A stretch of DNA of 64,000 nucleotides from Gnomoniopsis sp. IMI 355080 (Eukaryota > Ascomycota > Sordariomycetes > Diaporthales > Gnomoniaceae), in contig JAPEVC010000142.1 of assembly GCA_027946555.1 (NCBI GenBank), positions 1 to 64,000 on the forward strand. Reading direction: 5' to 3'. The notes below the pieces were generated by a model, which had not been told where the DNA came from, did not search any database, and saw nothing but the letters and a program-made list of their open reading frames with translations. Both the position numbers and the translations under genes were made by a program. Below are positions 34,164 through 46,888 of this stretch, in pieces (the stretch's first letter is position 1; every line of letters starts with the position of its first letter).

Positions 34164-37100
34164 TCATGACTGGCTCGCGAGGTAGTTGGCCGCCTGAACA
34201 TCAACATTAGCAACCACGATCGGCACGAGATGAACGCAGAAATGTCAGAACTAGAGAAACGCAAAAGCTCACACAAAGCAACAACTCAAACAGATGCACG
34301 CGCAATCCTCAACAATCAGCGATTCTAACTCACCCTCTCCAGATTATAATCGTACTTCTCCAGCGCCCCCAGCGCATCCGTCCTGCTGTATCCCATACTT
34401 GTCAAGTTCTTCAGTATTGGGTCGTCATGAACCCCATCCTCCGTTAATGCTCGTCCCGGTGCCTCAGGTCGAAGACCTTCTTTGTCAGTCTCAGCTGCTG
34501 GAGCCGGAGTCGGAGCCGGAGCGGCACTGCCCGAGCTACCTGGGGGCGGCGGGCTCGCGGGCGCCTCGGCCGCTGGTGCGTCATCTAGGCTGGAAAAGAT
34601 AGCGTCCCAGTCATGGTTCTCAGCTGGCTTAGCTGCACCCTCGGCGGGTGCTGCAGAAGTCTGCGAGGCTGTGTTGTCGATGCTTGCAAAGTCAAAAGTA
34701 CTCTCGGATCCGAATGCTGGGGCATTGCCGGAGCTGCTACCGGGTGGAGCGGCAGACTCAGCCTTAGCAACGGGTGGTGGACTGTCAAAGGTAGGGTTGA
34801 AGTCATCGAGTCCAGATCGTGAGATAGTTTGGAAGTCGTCGTCCTGGGAGCCTTCCTTGGCATCTTCGAGGTCGGCAAAATCATCGTCGAGATCGTCGAA
34901 AGCAGAGCTCTGCTTTGAAACACTGGGCTGAGCAGGAGTGGGCGTCGAACTGTCAGCCTGTTCATCAGGCTCAGGAAAGCTGCCCGGCGGAGGGACACTT
35001 CCAAAAATATCGTCCTTTGTTCCCTCCCCAGCAGCATCACCCGGTGCATCAGCCGCGACAGTCTGGTCAAGGGAAGGAGAGGCAGGGTTGTCAGCAGGCT
35101 TAGTGTTTGGGCTCGCAGGGGCGAAATCATCATCAAAGCCATTCTCATCCTCAGAGTCCGACTCATCAGTCCTCTCCAGCTCAGAAATCGGAGGGAACTC
35201 TGTGCTGAAGGCTGGGAAGCCCTTCAATGCCTCCGGAGGTGCCGCCTCTGCACCAGCGGAGGGACCCTTGGATCCAGCCTTGAAGCTGGCAAAAGCATTG
35301 TCAAAGTCCTCCTTCGCCTTCGCCTGATCCAATGCGGAAAAAGGGTCACCAGATCCGGGGGCACCATCTGCTGTGGCATGCTCCTTGAAGAAAGATTCCG
35401 GGTTAGGTCCGGCAGACACAGGTTGTGCCTCATATTCCTTCACCTCGGTGGTAGCGTCTCCAGAAAGTGCAGTGTCAACAGGTGCGGTAGCCTCACCGGC
35501 AGCAGGCGATATCTATAGGAAGTGGTCAGCGAGTTAAGGTTTACGCCAGAGCTCCGAAGGGCAGTTTGCTTGAGCTTACTTGTCGCGGCTCAGGCGGGGC
35601 AGGGGTCGCATCGCTCGCAAAGGTTGGGATCCTGCTCACATTGGGACTGTTGGACGTAGGCGTCGCAAATGAACCGGTACTAGCGGCCGAGGCTCCCGTG
35701 GTCTGAGGCTTGAAGGCTGGGAGAGGTGAAGGGCCAAACACATCATCAAAAGACTTGTCATTATACGTCTTCGGGGTAGAGGAGGTGCCGGGACTGGCGA
35801 ACGCGCCCATCATGTCCGTGCTGCCCGTCCTCCGGAAGAAAGGATTGTTGCCACTGGCGTTACTAGGGGCCGGGCTGGCTACCTGCGGTGCAGGACCGGG
35901 TGGTGGACTCTGGCTGAGCTGTCTCGCAAGCTCCTGGTTTTCCTTGGTCAGCTCCTCGGCCTCTGTCTTCAACTTTTCTCGCTCGCCTTCATTCGTGGAC
36001 AGTTGCTTCCTATTGATAGCGACCATTCCTCTCTGCTGCCGAGCCTCAGACTTGAGCTTCTCGATCTGTGGCTTGATAGCAGCTACCTCGGCATTGACGG
36101 CCCGTATCTTTTCCTTCAAGTTCGCATTCTCCTGCTGGTCAGCCTGCAGAGCTGTCAATACTGTCTGATGCTGAGTCTGCAAATCTTTGTAGGATGCTTC
36201 GACCATCGCGCAGTCAGTCTGGAGCTTCCTGGTGTCATTCCGCGAAGCTGTAAGCTTTTCTTGCAGCTCACGGACGTCCTTGGCTTGATTTTCGTATAGT
36301 GTCCGGAGCTGGGCTAGCCGCTGCTCAAAGTTCTTCTTCTGCTGGTTGGTCGTGTTGAGCTCATTCTGGGTAGCGTTTCGCTGGCCTGCCACGTCTTGCA
36401 TCGATTTCGACAAGGTTCCAATCTGGTTTGACAGATTGGCAAGCTCCATAGTGTCGTTCATATTGTTCCCACCCTTAGTCTCAGGTTCAGCATCACCCAG
36501 CAGATCCTCGGATGTCGGTGGTGGTACCGGCGTAGAAGGCTTGGGGAAAGCAGCAGGCCCAAGCGCTCCACTGCCAGATTCGCCCGTGCCATGGTTGGTT
36601 AGACCGCGGCCGAAGGAAGAGGTAGGCATAAATGGTTTGAAGCCGCCTGTTGCAGTTGGAGACATGCGGACTGGCGACGTGGGATTCGGACTTGCGCCTC
36701 CAGCGAAGGGATCCGTTGGCGGTGCAGATGCGCCTGCTGCTGGGGCTGGAGAAGCGTCTAAGCCGAATAAATCATCAAGGGCGGAAGCAGGTTTGGGCGG
36801 CGGAGGCTGTTGAACCTGGGCCTGTGGCGGCGGTGGTGCATCGAAAGGGCTTGCTGCAGTAGGAGGTCGGACCTGGCCACGCAAGCTAGGAGGAATGAAA
36901 TTCGCGGGGAGTGATTGCGGCAAGTCACCCTGCTTGCTCCGTTGTTGTCGGATCAAGTACATGGCAACAGCAAATTCGTCCCGAGTCAGTTGGCCCTGCG
37001 ATCTCATATCTGCAAGATCCCAGATGTTGGCAAGAATAACTTCTGACAGATTGGATTGACTGAAGAAAGGAACCGCTTCCTCGCCCGTGATATAGCCCTT

Positions 37101-38173
37101 CTTCTGCTTGTCGAGACTGTCGTAAATTACATCGAAGCGCTGCTTATCGGCCGGAGTGACTACCCACGCATCACCAGTGCTTTGTGGTGCCAGGGACGGT
37201 CTCGCGCCGAGGCCGGGCCCGAGAGGAGAGCCTGTTCGCATCGGCATCTGTGCCTGTCCGCTCAGTTGTCGAGGAAGGGCAGACAGCGCAGGGCCCGAAG
37301 GACTCTGGGGTCGACCCGCACCAGGTGGCGCACGTCGCAGGGCGGCCTCGTAGAGAGGAGGTGGGAGTACATTAGGCAGAGTTCTGAGCGCACCACTCTT
37401 CATGCTGGTCAGTAGGTGCATGGCGATGACGAACTCGGTCAGCACCAAAGCACCTCTCTGCTCGGTATCGGCAAGTTGCCAGATCTTGCCGAGCACCTCG
37501 TTCGGCAGACCAGACTTCTCGAAGATCTGGCGTGCTTGCTCTCCACTCAGCATGCTGCCATTTTGTAAGGGTTGCCGCTCGAATAGGGTGGAGTATTGAG
37601 AGACCTTGTCCGGGGTCAGGGGCGGGATGCGGATGGGGGCGTTGCCGGTGCCTTGGGCGGAGATGGGTTGAGGAGAGCCTGTGGGCGCGGGCGCGAGAGG
37701 TGGCGCCGTTGGAGTGAAGCCATCGAGTCGGGGGATGGGGCCGGGCTGAAGGGCGATCTGTGGCGTTGGCTCGCGACCAGCTTGGGCGTGACCTATCAAA
37801 CGCAAGGCGACTCCAAAACCAGAGGGTGTCAAGAAGCCTCGGTTCTCGCTATCAGCGATTTGCCAAATTTCGCCGAGTATTCTCGAGTCGAGTCTGGTCT
37901 TCTCGAAGAACTTGACAGCGACTTCGCCCGTGACCACGCCGACACTTTCGGTGTCTGCATGCCGGAAGAGTTGACCGTAGACGCGCTTCTCGTCAGGGGT
38001 GAGATTTAGTTGAGGAGCGCCTAGCCAGAAAAGCAGTGCGTCAGCTGAAGAATTCCGTGATTCTCGGTGTAGTCATGGAGGCCACCACTTGCTTGCTGTG
38101 CAAGCAGTGTCCTGCGTACAAGCAAATGCAGACAAGGAGACGTACCTGGATCAGCACTGCTGCTCTCAGCCAT
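34164..38173 (-). CDS. ede1: EH-domain endocytic scaffold, Ede1/Eps15-like
   Basis: Four minus-strand exons, 38173-38146, 38020-35580, 35512-34334 and 34193-34164, join in phase to 1225 aa. Three Eps15-homology domains are visible (roughly residues 15-105, 150-240 and 300-390), each with the EIWQIAD, KIWQLAD or NIWDLAD core. A Pro-rich linker follows, then a long coiled coil (about 530-730), an NPF tripeptide (NNPFFRR), and a low-complexity acidic and Pro/Ala region. The C-terminal UBA domain has MGYSRTDALGALEKYDYNLER followed by AANYLASQS, the last ten codons being on their own 30-nt exon. This order matches yeast Ede1, an early endocytic-site scaffold that binds NPF and ubiquitin. Exon 1 codes for only nine residues plus one base. 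Introns are 125, 67 and 140 nt. Confidence 0.93.
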
Positions 38174-39320
38174 GGTGAAAGCAACGATCGCGGGGAATGC
38201 CACTGTATGGAAATAGTCTAGAGATTGTATAGCCTCTGCTGGGAAGACTCGACCGAAGCTTATTGGGAAGGTGTGATATCTGAACTGTCGATGTCGAGTC
38301 GTTTGCTCGTTCGGCTAATTTGGCCGGGCCGGATCGAGTGGGAGCGCAACGTCCTTGTTTTTGGGACGAGCGCCAAAGGAAGAAACGAAACGCGCAATAA
38401 ACAAACACAGGCTTAATAGCGCAAGTGTAGGATGGATGTGGGAGTTGACGACTTGGCTGTGTGGTGGAAGATACAGTGGAGGGTGGAAGCCCAATAACGA
38501 TGTTGTTGATTTGGGACTTGATGATGGCTGGGCTGGGGGAGATTGAGTGGTTGCTTGCTGAACCCTGTCGTCCATCCATCAATGTCGCTTGTCGGGCCCG
38601 TGGAAATGAGCACTAGCAGCCCAAACCCTGACCTTCCACCCCCCTCCCCCCTGGTAAGCCCGGCAAGTCGGGCAAGCTGGAACCCTCGTCAAACTCACCT
38701 CTATGCCGTCTAGTAGGTAGCCCAGGTACCCTTAGGTCCGTAGCCAGCCTCATTCACAGCGGCAGAGGGGCGTAGTAATGACCACCTCCTACTTAGGTAT
38801 GGAGGCCTTGGCCCGGGCCTGAGTGAGCGCCGCAACCGCGGATTTCCGCAACAGGGCAGCAGGGATGGCCTGCTAGCTGCCTCGGGTGGCTTTTCTCCAG
38901 CGGGAAACATCTACACCCTTGCCGTCGACAGCATCTGATGCCATGTCGAGGTACTGTAATTAGGGGCTCTTGTCCCAGAAATACATTTTCTGATTTTATA
39001 GGAACTTGAGTTCTCAGAATCTTCTTTCTTCCATGTGTAGATGCATCTAAGGTTTACGAGAAGACTATCGTGTCACCCGGATTCTTCTACCTGCGCAGGG
39101 ATTGGACAGTCTCGTATTACAACCCTCGTTGTCTGCTTCTAAACGACTTGACCTCTTCGACACACCACGTCGCATGATGGCAGGTTGAGATGTGCAATCG
39201 CAAGTCTGTAAGACATGATGGCATTTATCTTCGCCTCGGGGAGCTCTTGAATCTGGATTGTTTTTCGTGGAGTTCAAGCCATAATCTGGCACAGATCTGG
39301 CAGAGCCAATCCCAGGTACG
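38174..39320. other. Intergenic: EDE1-like promoter and GST 3' region
   Basis: No supported gene. Palindromic CCAGGTACCCTTAGGT and CTACTTAGGTA elements lie at about 38723-38742 and 38789-38800. The rest is probably promoter and 3' UTR. Confidence 0.5.
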
Positions 39321-40103
39321 TTAATTGTCTTCACCTAACAACTTCGCAAACATCGGAAATTGTGTAAAACCTTTCACCTTAGCTCCAATCATAGGCTCCA
39401 TCCCAAAATCGCCCTTCCGCAACGCTTCCTGATACCCATGCCTCGCCGCCACATCCTTCAAATACCTCAGCACGTTGGGGTACGGGCTCAAATCCACCTT
39501 GGGGTAGAAACCTCGCATCGTCGTAAGGCTGAAAACAGTCATGATGTCCGCAGTGCTCAGCTCGTCGTCCGCAAGGTATTTGCTCTTGGCTAGACGATCG
39601 TCCAACAACTGGAGGGCGGTGCCAGTCCGCGACTTCAATATGCCGATGAAGGGATTTTCATCGGTAAGGCCCGCAATCATCATGGTCATGTTTCTTGACA
39701 TGACGGGTTGCCAGGAGCCGTTGGCAAAGTGTAGCCATTGCAAATATTGAGCGTACGCTTTGTCGCCAGGGGATCGGGTGAGTTTCGTTGCACCGGAGGA
39801 CCCGTAAACCGTGAGAATGTACTCGACGATGGCTCCTGACTCCGAGAGTTCCACTGGCGGAGACACTTTGGTGTCCCGGAAAAAGGGCGCGGTTCCGAAG
39901 GGGTTGATTGACTTCAACTCCGCCGGTGCAAGGGCAGAAGTCGGGTCGCGCTTGTGGACGTGGAGGTCATAGGGAATCTTGAGCTCCTAAAAGAAATGAG
40001 TGAGCGCTTCTTATGACGTGGGACTGAGCTGAGCGCAAACCTCCATGAGCCAGACTATCCTTTCAGACTGCGAGAGATGGAGGTGGTGAACTTCGAGAGA
40101 CAT
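39321..40103 (-). CDS. Glutathione S-transferase
   Basis: Two minus-strand exons, 40103-40041 and 39986-39321, join in phase to 242 aa. The N-terminal thioredoxin-like domain begins MSLEVHHLHLSQSERIVWL and contains the cis-Pro context NPFGTAPFF and the glutathione-binding ELSESGAIVEYI. The all-alpha C-terminal domain follows, with the usual N-cap region (STADIMTVFSL) and a Pro/Tyr-rich end. Fungal enzymes of this group conjugate glutathione to electrophiles in detoxification or secondary metabolism; neighbours give no sign of a metabolic cluster here. A Ser near position 11 is a possible catalytic residue, by analogy only. The single 54-nt intron has donor GTTTGC, weaker than others in the window, but the junction WLMEE-LKIPYDLH fits the family. 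Confidence 0.9.
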
Positions 40104-41437
40104 GTTGGCGGTGTTGAATCTTTGGGTGGACGAAACTATGTAAAGATTCTTGACAGCGTATTGCTGTTGCAGAAGCTTAATAAGTGTAGGTCCGTGGCGT
40201 GACTGGGACGAAGACGTTCATATACCGGTGACGGAACTTGCAACTCCACTAACGTGAAGACTAACGAACGGCATTGTCCAGCCGGACGGTACCAATTCTC
40301 CGGCGGGCTTTGTAGCTATGACTTCACCCCGTAGAGTTGCGACTTACCGTAACTGGTGGATCTACTACCATATTCGTGTCTCACTAATCACACAGAGTAT
40401 AAGGTTGATAAGTGCCGAGGGATCGACTGCTTTGCTCCACAAAAGAGTACCTAGGTAGACCCTGATAGGCTCATAAGTGATCGCAGCTGGGCTAAAAGGC
40501 CGAAATACTAATTGACTTCAGCTTTTTCCCTTTTCTCAAACCATCGCGCGTCGCGTCGCGAGACAATGGAAAGATCTTCATGATTTATCTCCGTTGCACC
40601 CGAGTCCCGATATAGTGCGGCGCAAACTTATGCGGGTTTCCTTGACGGCATCATCCTGATCTTCACACCATTGACATCCCGCTCCAATTCCGCCGAGGCG
40701 CGAAGACTTGAGACGCGTTGCCCGACCGTGAGAAATTCATGGTGCCCTGTCCTGCATATCCTCCCGATTTTTGCTCTTGTTCGCTTCGCTCTATCAACTG
40801 AAGATGTTGTAGCCTCAGAGTCGCGTAGTGGGCTGCCATGAGTGGCGGGGACGGCACTTGATACGGACAGTGAGACGATTTGGGTCCTCTCCTCGGCACA
40901 AAGAAGCATCAACGCTTTGAGACCCTTCTTTACGATATATACCCCGTCCAGGACGGATGATGGATAGCAGATGCACCATATACGACCCTTCCCCGGCATG
41001 TGACAAGGGTGCCAAAGCTCCGGCCATGCTGTGAAGTGGTTATGTGAGCTAATGTGCGATGTTGCCTGGTGGTCTTTTGCTCAACAAAGGTAGGGACTTT
41101 GAGCAGCTAATTTACTGCTTGCAGTTGTGCTGAGGGTGTCGAGACGTGTGTCCGAGTTGGCGGCCATTGAGACACAATAGGTATGAACAGGCTAGCAGGC
41201 TGGACAATCGACTCGTATGCTGGGTGTAAAGTGTGTAAGATAGGTGTAAACAAGCATAATCTTCCTTCAAGACGTAGCAATGGCACAGTCAACACTATGG
41301 CTTTCGTATCATTCTAGTACACAGATTGTAGACACTCCCAAGTCTTGGGGCAGAGCTCAATTTTGATAAATCCCATAGCTCACGCAAGCCTTCGCTCTTC
41401 ATTATTTGCCCTATTGATCTCCATTGACACTTCAGCC
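40104..41437. other. Intergenic, no supported gene
   Basis: Contains the GST promoter and the 3' side of the small secreted protein gene. A 123-aa minus-strand frame at 40628-40999 starts with ATG but has no recognisable domain. A TACCTAGGTA motif lies at about 40448-40457. Confidence 0.5.
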
Positions 41438-41953
41438 TCAGCAATTATATGGTCGACATGAGAAACTCTGGGGAAAGTTGTCCCATGCCTCTTCTGAACC
41501 CGCGAGGTCATAATAACTTCCGACGACATCTAGCGTATCATTTGCCCTTCCTTGACCAGGATTACAGTTCGTATTTCTATTATCTCTCTGTGAGATGAGT
41601 TGCGAGAAGAAGGACGAGTACTGGAATCACTCACGGATACACTGTGCACCAGTTGTAGGAATTCGCAGCGATGGAGCTTACACCCGCGGGCTGATTGTAT
41701 GGGAACTGGCTGGCCATTGATACTGTTCCTGTTGTCAGATTGTGCGAATGGAAATGTAATTTGATTTTTTCTTACTGCACGTATTCCACGCTACATTGTA
41801 CTGGTGCTCAGATCCGGTGAAATCGGCGTCCGACCAAGCTGTCAGGCCAGCAACATACTGATCACATGATCTTCGTTGCAGTGAAGGAAGGGACTGCACG
41901 AAGGTCTGTGAACAAAATATTATCAGCAGGGAGAGTGAAATCTGGCTCTTCAT
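41438..41953 (-). CDS. Small secreted protein with six cysteines (effector-like)
   Basis: Three minus-strand exons, 41953-41776, 41728-41635 and 41576-41438, join in phase to 136 aa. The N-terminus MKSQISLSLLIIFCSQTF is a clear signal peptide, probably cleaved near VQSLPS. The mature part is short, polar and aromatic, with six cysteines (in SCDQ, NTC, NWCTV, TNCNP, FSCR and the terminal YNC), enough for three disulfides. It ends with Cys at the C-terminus. No known domain is recognised. Small Cys-containing secreted proteins in filamentous fungi are often effectors, antimicrobials or surface proteins, but function here is inference. It sits in gene-poor DNA with 1.3 kb and 2.6 kb flanks. Introns are 47 and 58 nt, and each single exon is too short to stand out, so the gene is easy to miss. 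Confidence 0.78.
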
Positions 41954-44596
41954 GGTGATGAGATTTGCAGTGTTTTCCCGGCGTGAAACGGACTGCATAA
42001 TGGATCCATATTGATGGGACTTTGATATCTTATATGTCCCTTATGTATCTGCTTGGCTCGATAGGAGGGATTTCTGGTCCTTTTGGGCGAGTCCATCTGC
42101 TTGCCCCAATATTCTCACGTCAGTCCAATAGTAGTCACCAGGCTCGTTTCCGAGCGTGGCTTCGCGATCCACCCGAGTTCTGATACGCCTGGGCGCGCAC
42201 CCCAATCCGAATAGATCCCACGACTTAGACCGCAGATGGCCCCAACAGGTAATTTTGGAACCTTGTACGTGATATTGGTCGTCCCACACTGCGTGATAGT
42301 GACGACTACAGGGGGAGCCCGCTCATGAATCGTGATTGGTCTGCCCGCACGATATGTTCACCTCGCTGGGCGGCTAATCGTCACCTGAGACCCAATGAGC
42401 TGGAACTTCAACGGAGAATCTATCCAGACTTGAATGCTACTTGAGAAACGCTGCGGAGACTCCGATTAGCTTCTCAACGAACAAAGATGAAAAGTCATTT
42501 GATATTCAATTCAGGGTTTGGATATGATATCCAGGTGCGTCTCCAGGACCCTTGGTTTGTCTGAATATCTACCATACCTCCATCTTTCGGAGGTGCAGGT
42601 AACGCAAGAGTGCAATAAGCTTAAAGTCATTAACGCCAGCAGTCGGTCTTGAATACGGCTCGTCCAATGACTTTGCGAAGCCTGGTACCCACCTTAGGTA
42701 GGGTAAATCTCACCTCTGCAGAGGGGAAAAGACCGCCACTTCTTTTCTAGTAGAAACGAATTCAGACTGATATTCGCCCAATGCATCATATTCGACTAAA
42801 GTCACAACACTCGGATGACTGAGTCTCCCTCCAGGTCACTATCAAGACGTCCATCGAGGAGACAAGTGGAAGGCCAGCTTGATGCCCTTAATCAATATAC
42901 TGTCCATGGTCTTGACTTCACCATTATATGACTTACAAGGACCTTATATTGGACTCGAAACAATTGGAGTTCTAAGGCAGCCATAGCAACTTCCCATGTG
43001 AAGTGTAATCGAATAATGCAGGCTAAGCCAAAGGCCTCCCTTTGTGACGGTAATAAGCCCTTCGATAGACCATAGCAAGGTCTTAGGGAGCGTTTCATCG
43101 AGACTCTAGGTGATCCTAAGGGAGTTTCTTAAGTATGAGCCTGGTCGGTATTGGGGCAAAAAGCTCAACGTACGTTCTTCATAGTAGTCTCAAGCATCTA
43201 GTCCCAGAGAATTTTAAACAATTTCGTCGTTTCCACCACTGCGACTGCAAGTAGAATGCCAGTGAAGAACAAATCACTTATTTTTATGGCCCGGACATCT
43301 GTCTATATCCCTAATGAGATATGATAAAATAATCGAGTGTGATTGGGCGACATGCCATGATGTGTCACTACATGCATTTATCCTGTGGAGGGTGATTTAC
43401 CCTGTGTGCTGCCACAAAAATTTGAATACCCATCTAGGTAGGTAAGCCAATGCTACCTAATAAGTCCCGCGGGCTTACATGTCTGCATGTTTCAGATCGA
43501 ACACCAGGTTACATAGAAGCGCAGAGGTGGCAGGGAAACTGATCAATCTGGTGGTCATGCTGGGAAACTCCCGTGGTACCAGGCCCTAAGCAGATTGGGG
43601 TCACATCGTCACATCCCCGCGAGCGTATCGTCCCAGAACACCGGGACGGCGTGAACCAACTTCACACTATGGTAAACCTGTAGTGTTGCCAGGATATAAC
43701 TGGATACAGATTTCGTGCGCGACACCCATTTCCATATCTCCTCAACCCATTTTCAAAGGGTTTTGCGCGCCACTTCATTTGTACCTTGTACTTCTATGCC
43801 AGCCGCAATCTGCAGGCCCCTACTTTACGGCCCCATATTCCGCCAACCTACATTCAAAAATGTAACTGTGCCAGGCAAGCTAGCAGGTGGTATCTCGCCG
43901 AGGTCGACCCACTGTGAGGTCCACGGGTTCCTGGGGCGTTAAGGGGGCTGGCTTCCCAGCTACTACTACACAGGACAAGCGAGTCTGCGTGCAATGAAGC
44001 GGTGCGACAATAACACATACCACAAGAGCCTCTTTCGTAGGAGGCTTGTCCCCTGAAGGTTGCCCAATTGTCTACGGTATGTGTTCCATTAAGTATTCCC
44101 GGAACAATTTATATTCTCGCTGCCGGGTCAAAGCTGCCTAGACCATTATGCTGTTCGAGTGTGCTGGCGCCAGGTTCCCCGCATACGCGAAGTTTCCGAC
44201 GGGTCTCTGGCATACGAAGTGCTGCGTGACCTTGACAAAGTTCCCAGACACACCCCCACTTAGCCCGACGGGCTATTGGGTGATAGGGATGACTAGAGGG
44301 GTAGGCGTCTGGGGTGAAAATCTGGGGAAGTCTGGGGGCTCCTGGGCAACTTGTGGAAAACCTGCTGCTGTCAATGCAGGAGAAGGACCGAAATTGGAAT
44401 GCATGGTGTGTTGAGGATTGGGGTAGAAGGTTTATAAGATAGCCCGAAGCCCTCAAAAAGATTCATGCCCTGCAGTCTCTGCTGCGCGATTGACTGCGAG
44501 GGGCCGTCCTGATTTGAGAATCTCACATCTACTTACCGGCACGCGAGTCTGTCATCCCCATATGTGAGCCAAATAACGCAACAGGAACTCACGAAT
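41954..44596. other. Gene-free 2.6 kb between divergent genes
   Basis: Between the secreted-protein gene and the MFS permease gene. No gene is supported on either strand. TAGGTAGG-type motifs occur at about 42685-42705 and 43432-43460. Presumably includes two promoters. Confidence 0.5.
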
Positions 44597-46257
44597 ATGG
44601 CCTCCTCTTCATTCTGGAAGAACCGGTCCCTCCGGGTATCAGACAAGAAGCGCACCCGAGCTGCGGAGCTCACACTCAAAGAGTCACTGTATCCCATCTG
44701 CCTCGTTACCATCCTCTTCTTCCTGTGGGGCTTCTCCTACGGTCTTCTCGACACGCTCAACAAGCACTTCCAAAACACCCTTGGCATCACCAAGGCTCGG
44801 TCCTCAGGTCTCCAAGCGGCCTACTTCGGGTAAGAGATATCCTTCCTAGTATCGATTGCCTGTTGAATTCTTATCTGCCGACTTGGAACGTCTGTGCTTT
44901 TCTGTGGCTAAATGACACGCGCAGTGCATACCCGATTGCCTCGCTGGGCCACGCTGCCTGGATCTTGCGGCATTACAGCTATAGGGCCGTTTTCATCTGG
45001 GGACTTTGCCTATATGGCGTCGGTGCCTTGCTTGCTATCCCTGCCATCATCCACCGCAGCTTCGGTGGCTTTTGTGCCTGCATTTTCATCATTGGCAATG
45101 GATTGGGGTCGCTTGAGACAGCGGCTAATCCGTACATCACAGGTGAGGAGCATTGTCTCTCATGTCCGGTCATTTGTCTTGATAGCCCGCGATGGAGGAC
45201 CGTCTGCTTGAGCCCAACTAATGCGCGAGATGTGTAGTATGCGGACCACCGAAATACTCCGAGATGCGTATCAACATCTCGCAAGCCTTCAATGGCATTG
45301 GCACGGTGATCGCGCCGGTACTGGGCTCGTACGTCTTCTTCAACTTCGGTGATGCCAAGGCACTGCAGAATGTTCAATGGGTGTACCTGTCGATCGCGGT
45401 GTTCGTCTTTCTATTGGCGATTGTCTTCTTTTTTTCGACCATTCCTGAAATCACCGATGCCGATATGGCCTTCCAGGCCGAGGAGTCGCACGCGAGCGCA
45501 GATAACGCCAAACCATTCTGGAAGCAATACCGGCTTTTCCATGCGTCGTTTGCACAGTTTGCTTATACCGGAGCACAAATTGCTATTGCGAGGTGAATGG
45601 TCTCGTTCTTCGCGACTGTATTATGAGGCGCGTGCTGATGACGACTACAGTTACTTTATCAATTATGTGACAGAAACACGGCCCAACACCGACTCCGCAC
45701 TCGGCTCTCAGTTCCTCGCTGGAGCGCAGGGCGCCTTCTCCATCGGCCGTTTTGTAGGCGTCGGCATTATGCACTTCATCAAGCCGCGCTGGGTGTTCCT
45801 GTTCTACCTTTGCATGTGCATTGTCTTCATCGGGCCTTCCATCACCCAGCGCGGTAATACGGGCATGTCAATGCTGTACCTAACGCTCTTCTTCGAAAGT
45901 ATCATCTTTCCCACCATCGTGGCGCTCGGGATGCGCGGGCTAGGACGACATACCAAAAGGGGAAGTGGCTTCATCGTTGGAGGTGTGTTTGGCGGCGCAT
46001 GCGTGCCACCGTTAACCGGCGCGGTGGCGGACATGCATGGAACTGCGCTGGCGATGGTGGTACCGATGGCTTTCTTTATTGCAGCTGCGACTTATGCTAT
46101 AGCGGTGAATTTTGTGCCCGCATATCGAGACACGGCGGATGCGTTCACAGAGACGGATATTGGGCTGAGAGGTCATTCGGACGGTGTGGTAGATGTAGGT
46201 GAAGAGATCAGTGTGGATGAGGAGAAGGCCGTGGTGGGCGGGCAGAAGGAGCTATGA
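44597..46257 (+). CDS. MFS sugar permease, FHS (FucP/GlcP) family
   Basis: Four exons, 44597-44829, 44925-45142, 45238-45592 and 45651-46257, join in phase to 470 aa with about 12 hydrophobic helices. The first helix FFLWGFSYGLLDTLNKHF is the hallmark of the fucose/glucose-galactose:H+ symporter family, and the next junctions read YFGAYPIASLGH, ANPYITVCGPPKYSEMRIN and QIAIASYFINYVTE, all family motifs. The protein sits in a membrane, most likely the plasma membrane, and imports a monosaccharide with protons; which sugar is not shown. The cytosolic N-terminus is basic (KKRTRAAE) and the C-terminus acidic. Each intron interrupts a conserved motif, so the splice sites are well constrained. Introns are 95, 95 and 58 nt. 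Confidence 0.92.
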
Positions 46258-46862
46258 TGAGATAATTACCTAAGTAGGTTGTTGATAATGTGCGAGATCT
46301 GGGGAGAAGGTGTTTGTGTGGCCTGTGAGGATTCAATCAGTGAGAGAGACTGGTTTGGATAATGACATGTACAAATATGTCAACTATTCAGAACAGACGC
46401 GAAATTTCTACTTTGGCCCGATTACTTGGGAGTTCCAGCGCTTGGCAACCGACTACATTTGATGATCACTTTTACCCGAGTCCATATGTCTCGCGAAGAA
46501 CTCAATCTCTTTACCGTACACTATCAAAGCAACAGCATGAGTGTTTGGACTTATAGAGGATTTGACATTCATGTGCCTTGTGACGGCTATCCTTGCAGGC
46601 ATGGTTATGGACCTTTCGGACCTTAGCCCTCCCTTGTTGATATCAAGGTGAGCAAGCCCCCTGGCTGACTCCTCCTGGCTGCAGCCGCAGGCCGTCTGGC
46701 TCTTTCCTTCTTTCGCTAACGGCAAAAACTCACAAGTAGCACGATAAATTGTGCCCTTGCGCCTGCATACAAGGTTCGGTGACAATTCCTATCTTTGATT
46801 CTAACACTCATCCTGGCTCAGTACATGAGTTTGCATTTTGCACTTTTATTTCAACCAAATCT
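46258..46862. other. Intergenic upstream of the tRNA gene
   Basis: Follows the permease gene (a TTACCTAAGTAGG element lies near 46266) and precedes the tRNA. No gene is seen. An A/T-rich TTTTATTTCAACC stretch about 20 nt upstream of the tRNA could serve as a Pol III upstream element, but this is not demonstrated. Confidence 0.45.
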
Positions 46863-46869
46863 GGTCGGG

Positions 46870-46880
46870 TGGCGCAATGG
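46870..46880 (+). promoter_or_regulatory. Pol III A box
   Basis: TGGCGCAATGG matches the internal A-box consensus and lies wholly before both inserts in the tRNA gene. Confidence 0.8.
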
Positions 46881-46888
46881 TAGCGTGT

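Noticed and set aside
40628..40999. 123-aa minus-strand open frame starting with ATG
   Set aside because: No recognisable family or localisation signal, and overlapping alternative frames; not enough support to call a gene.
42892..43098. Possible transposon remnant
   Set aside because: Frames are broken by many stops and I could not identify reverse transcriptase, transposase or terminal repeats.
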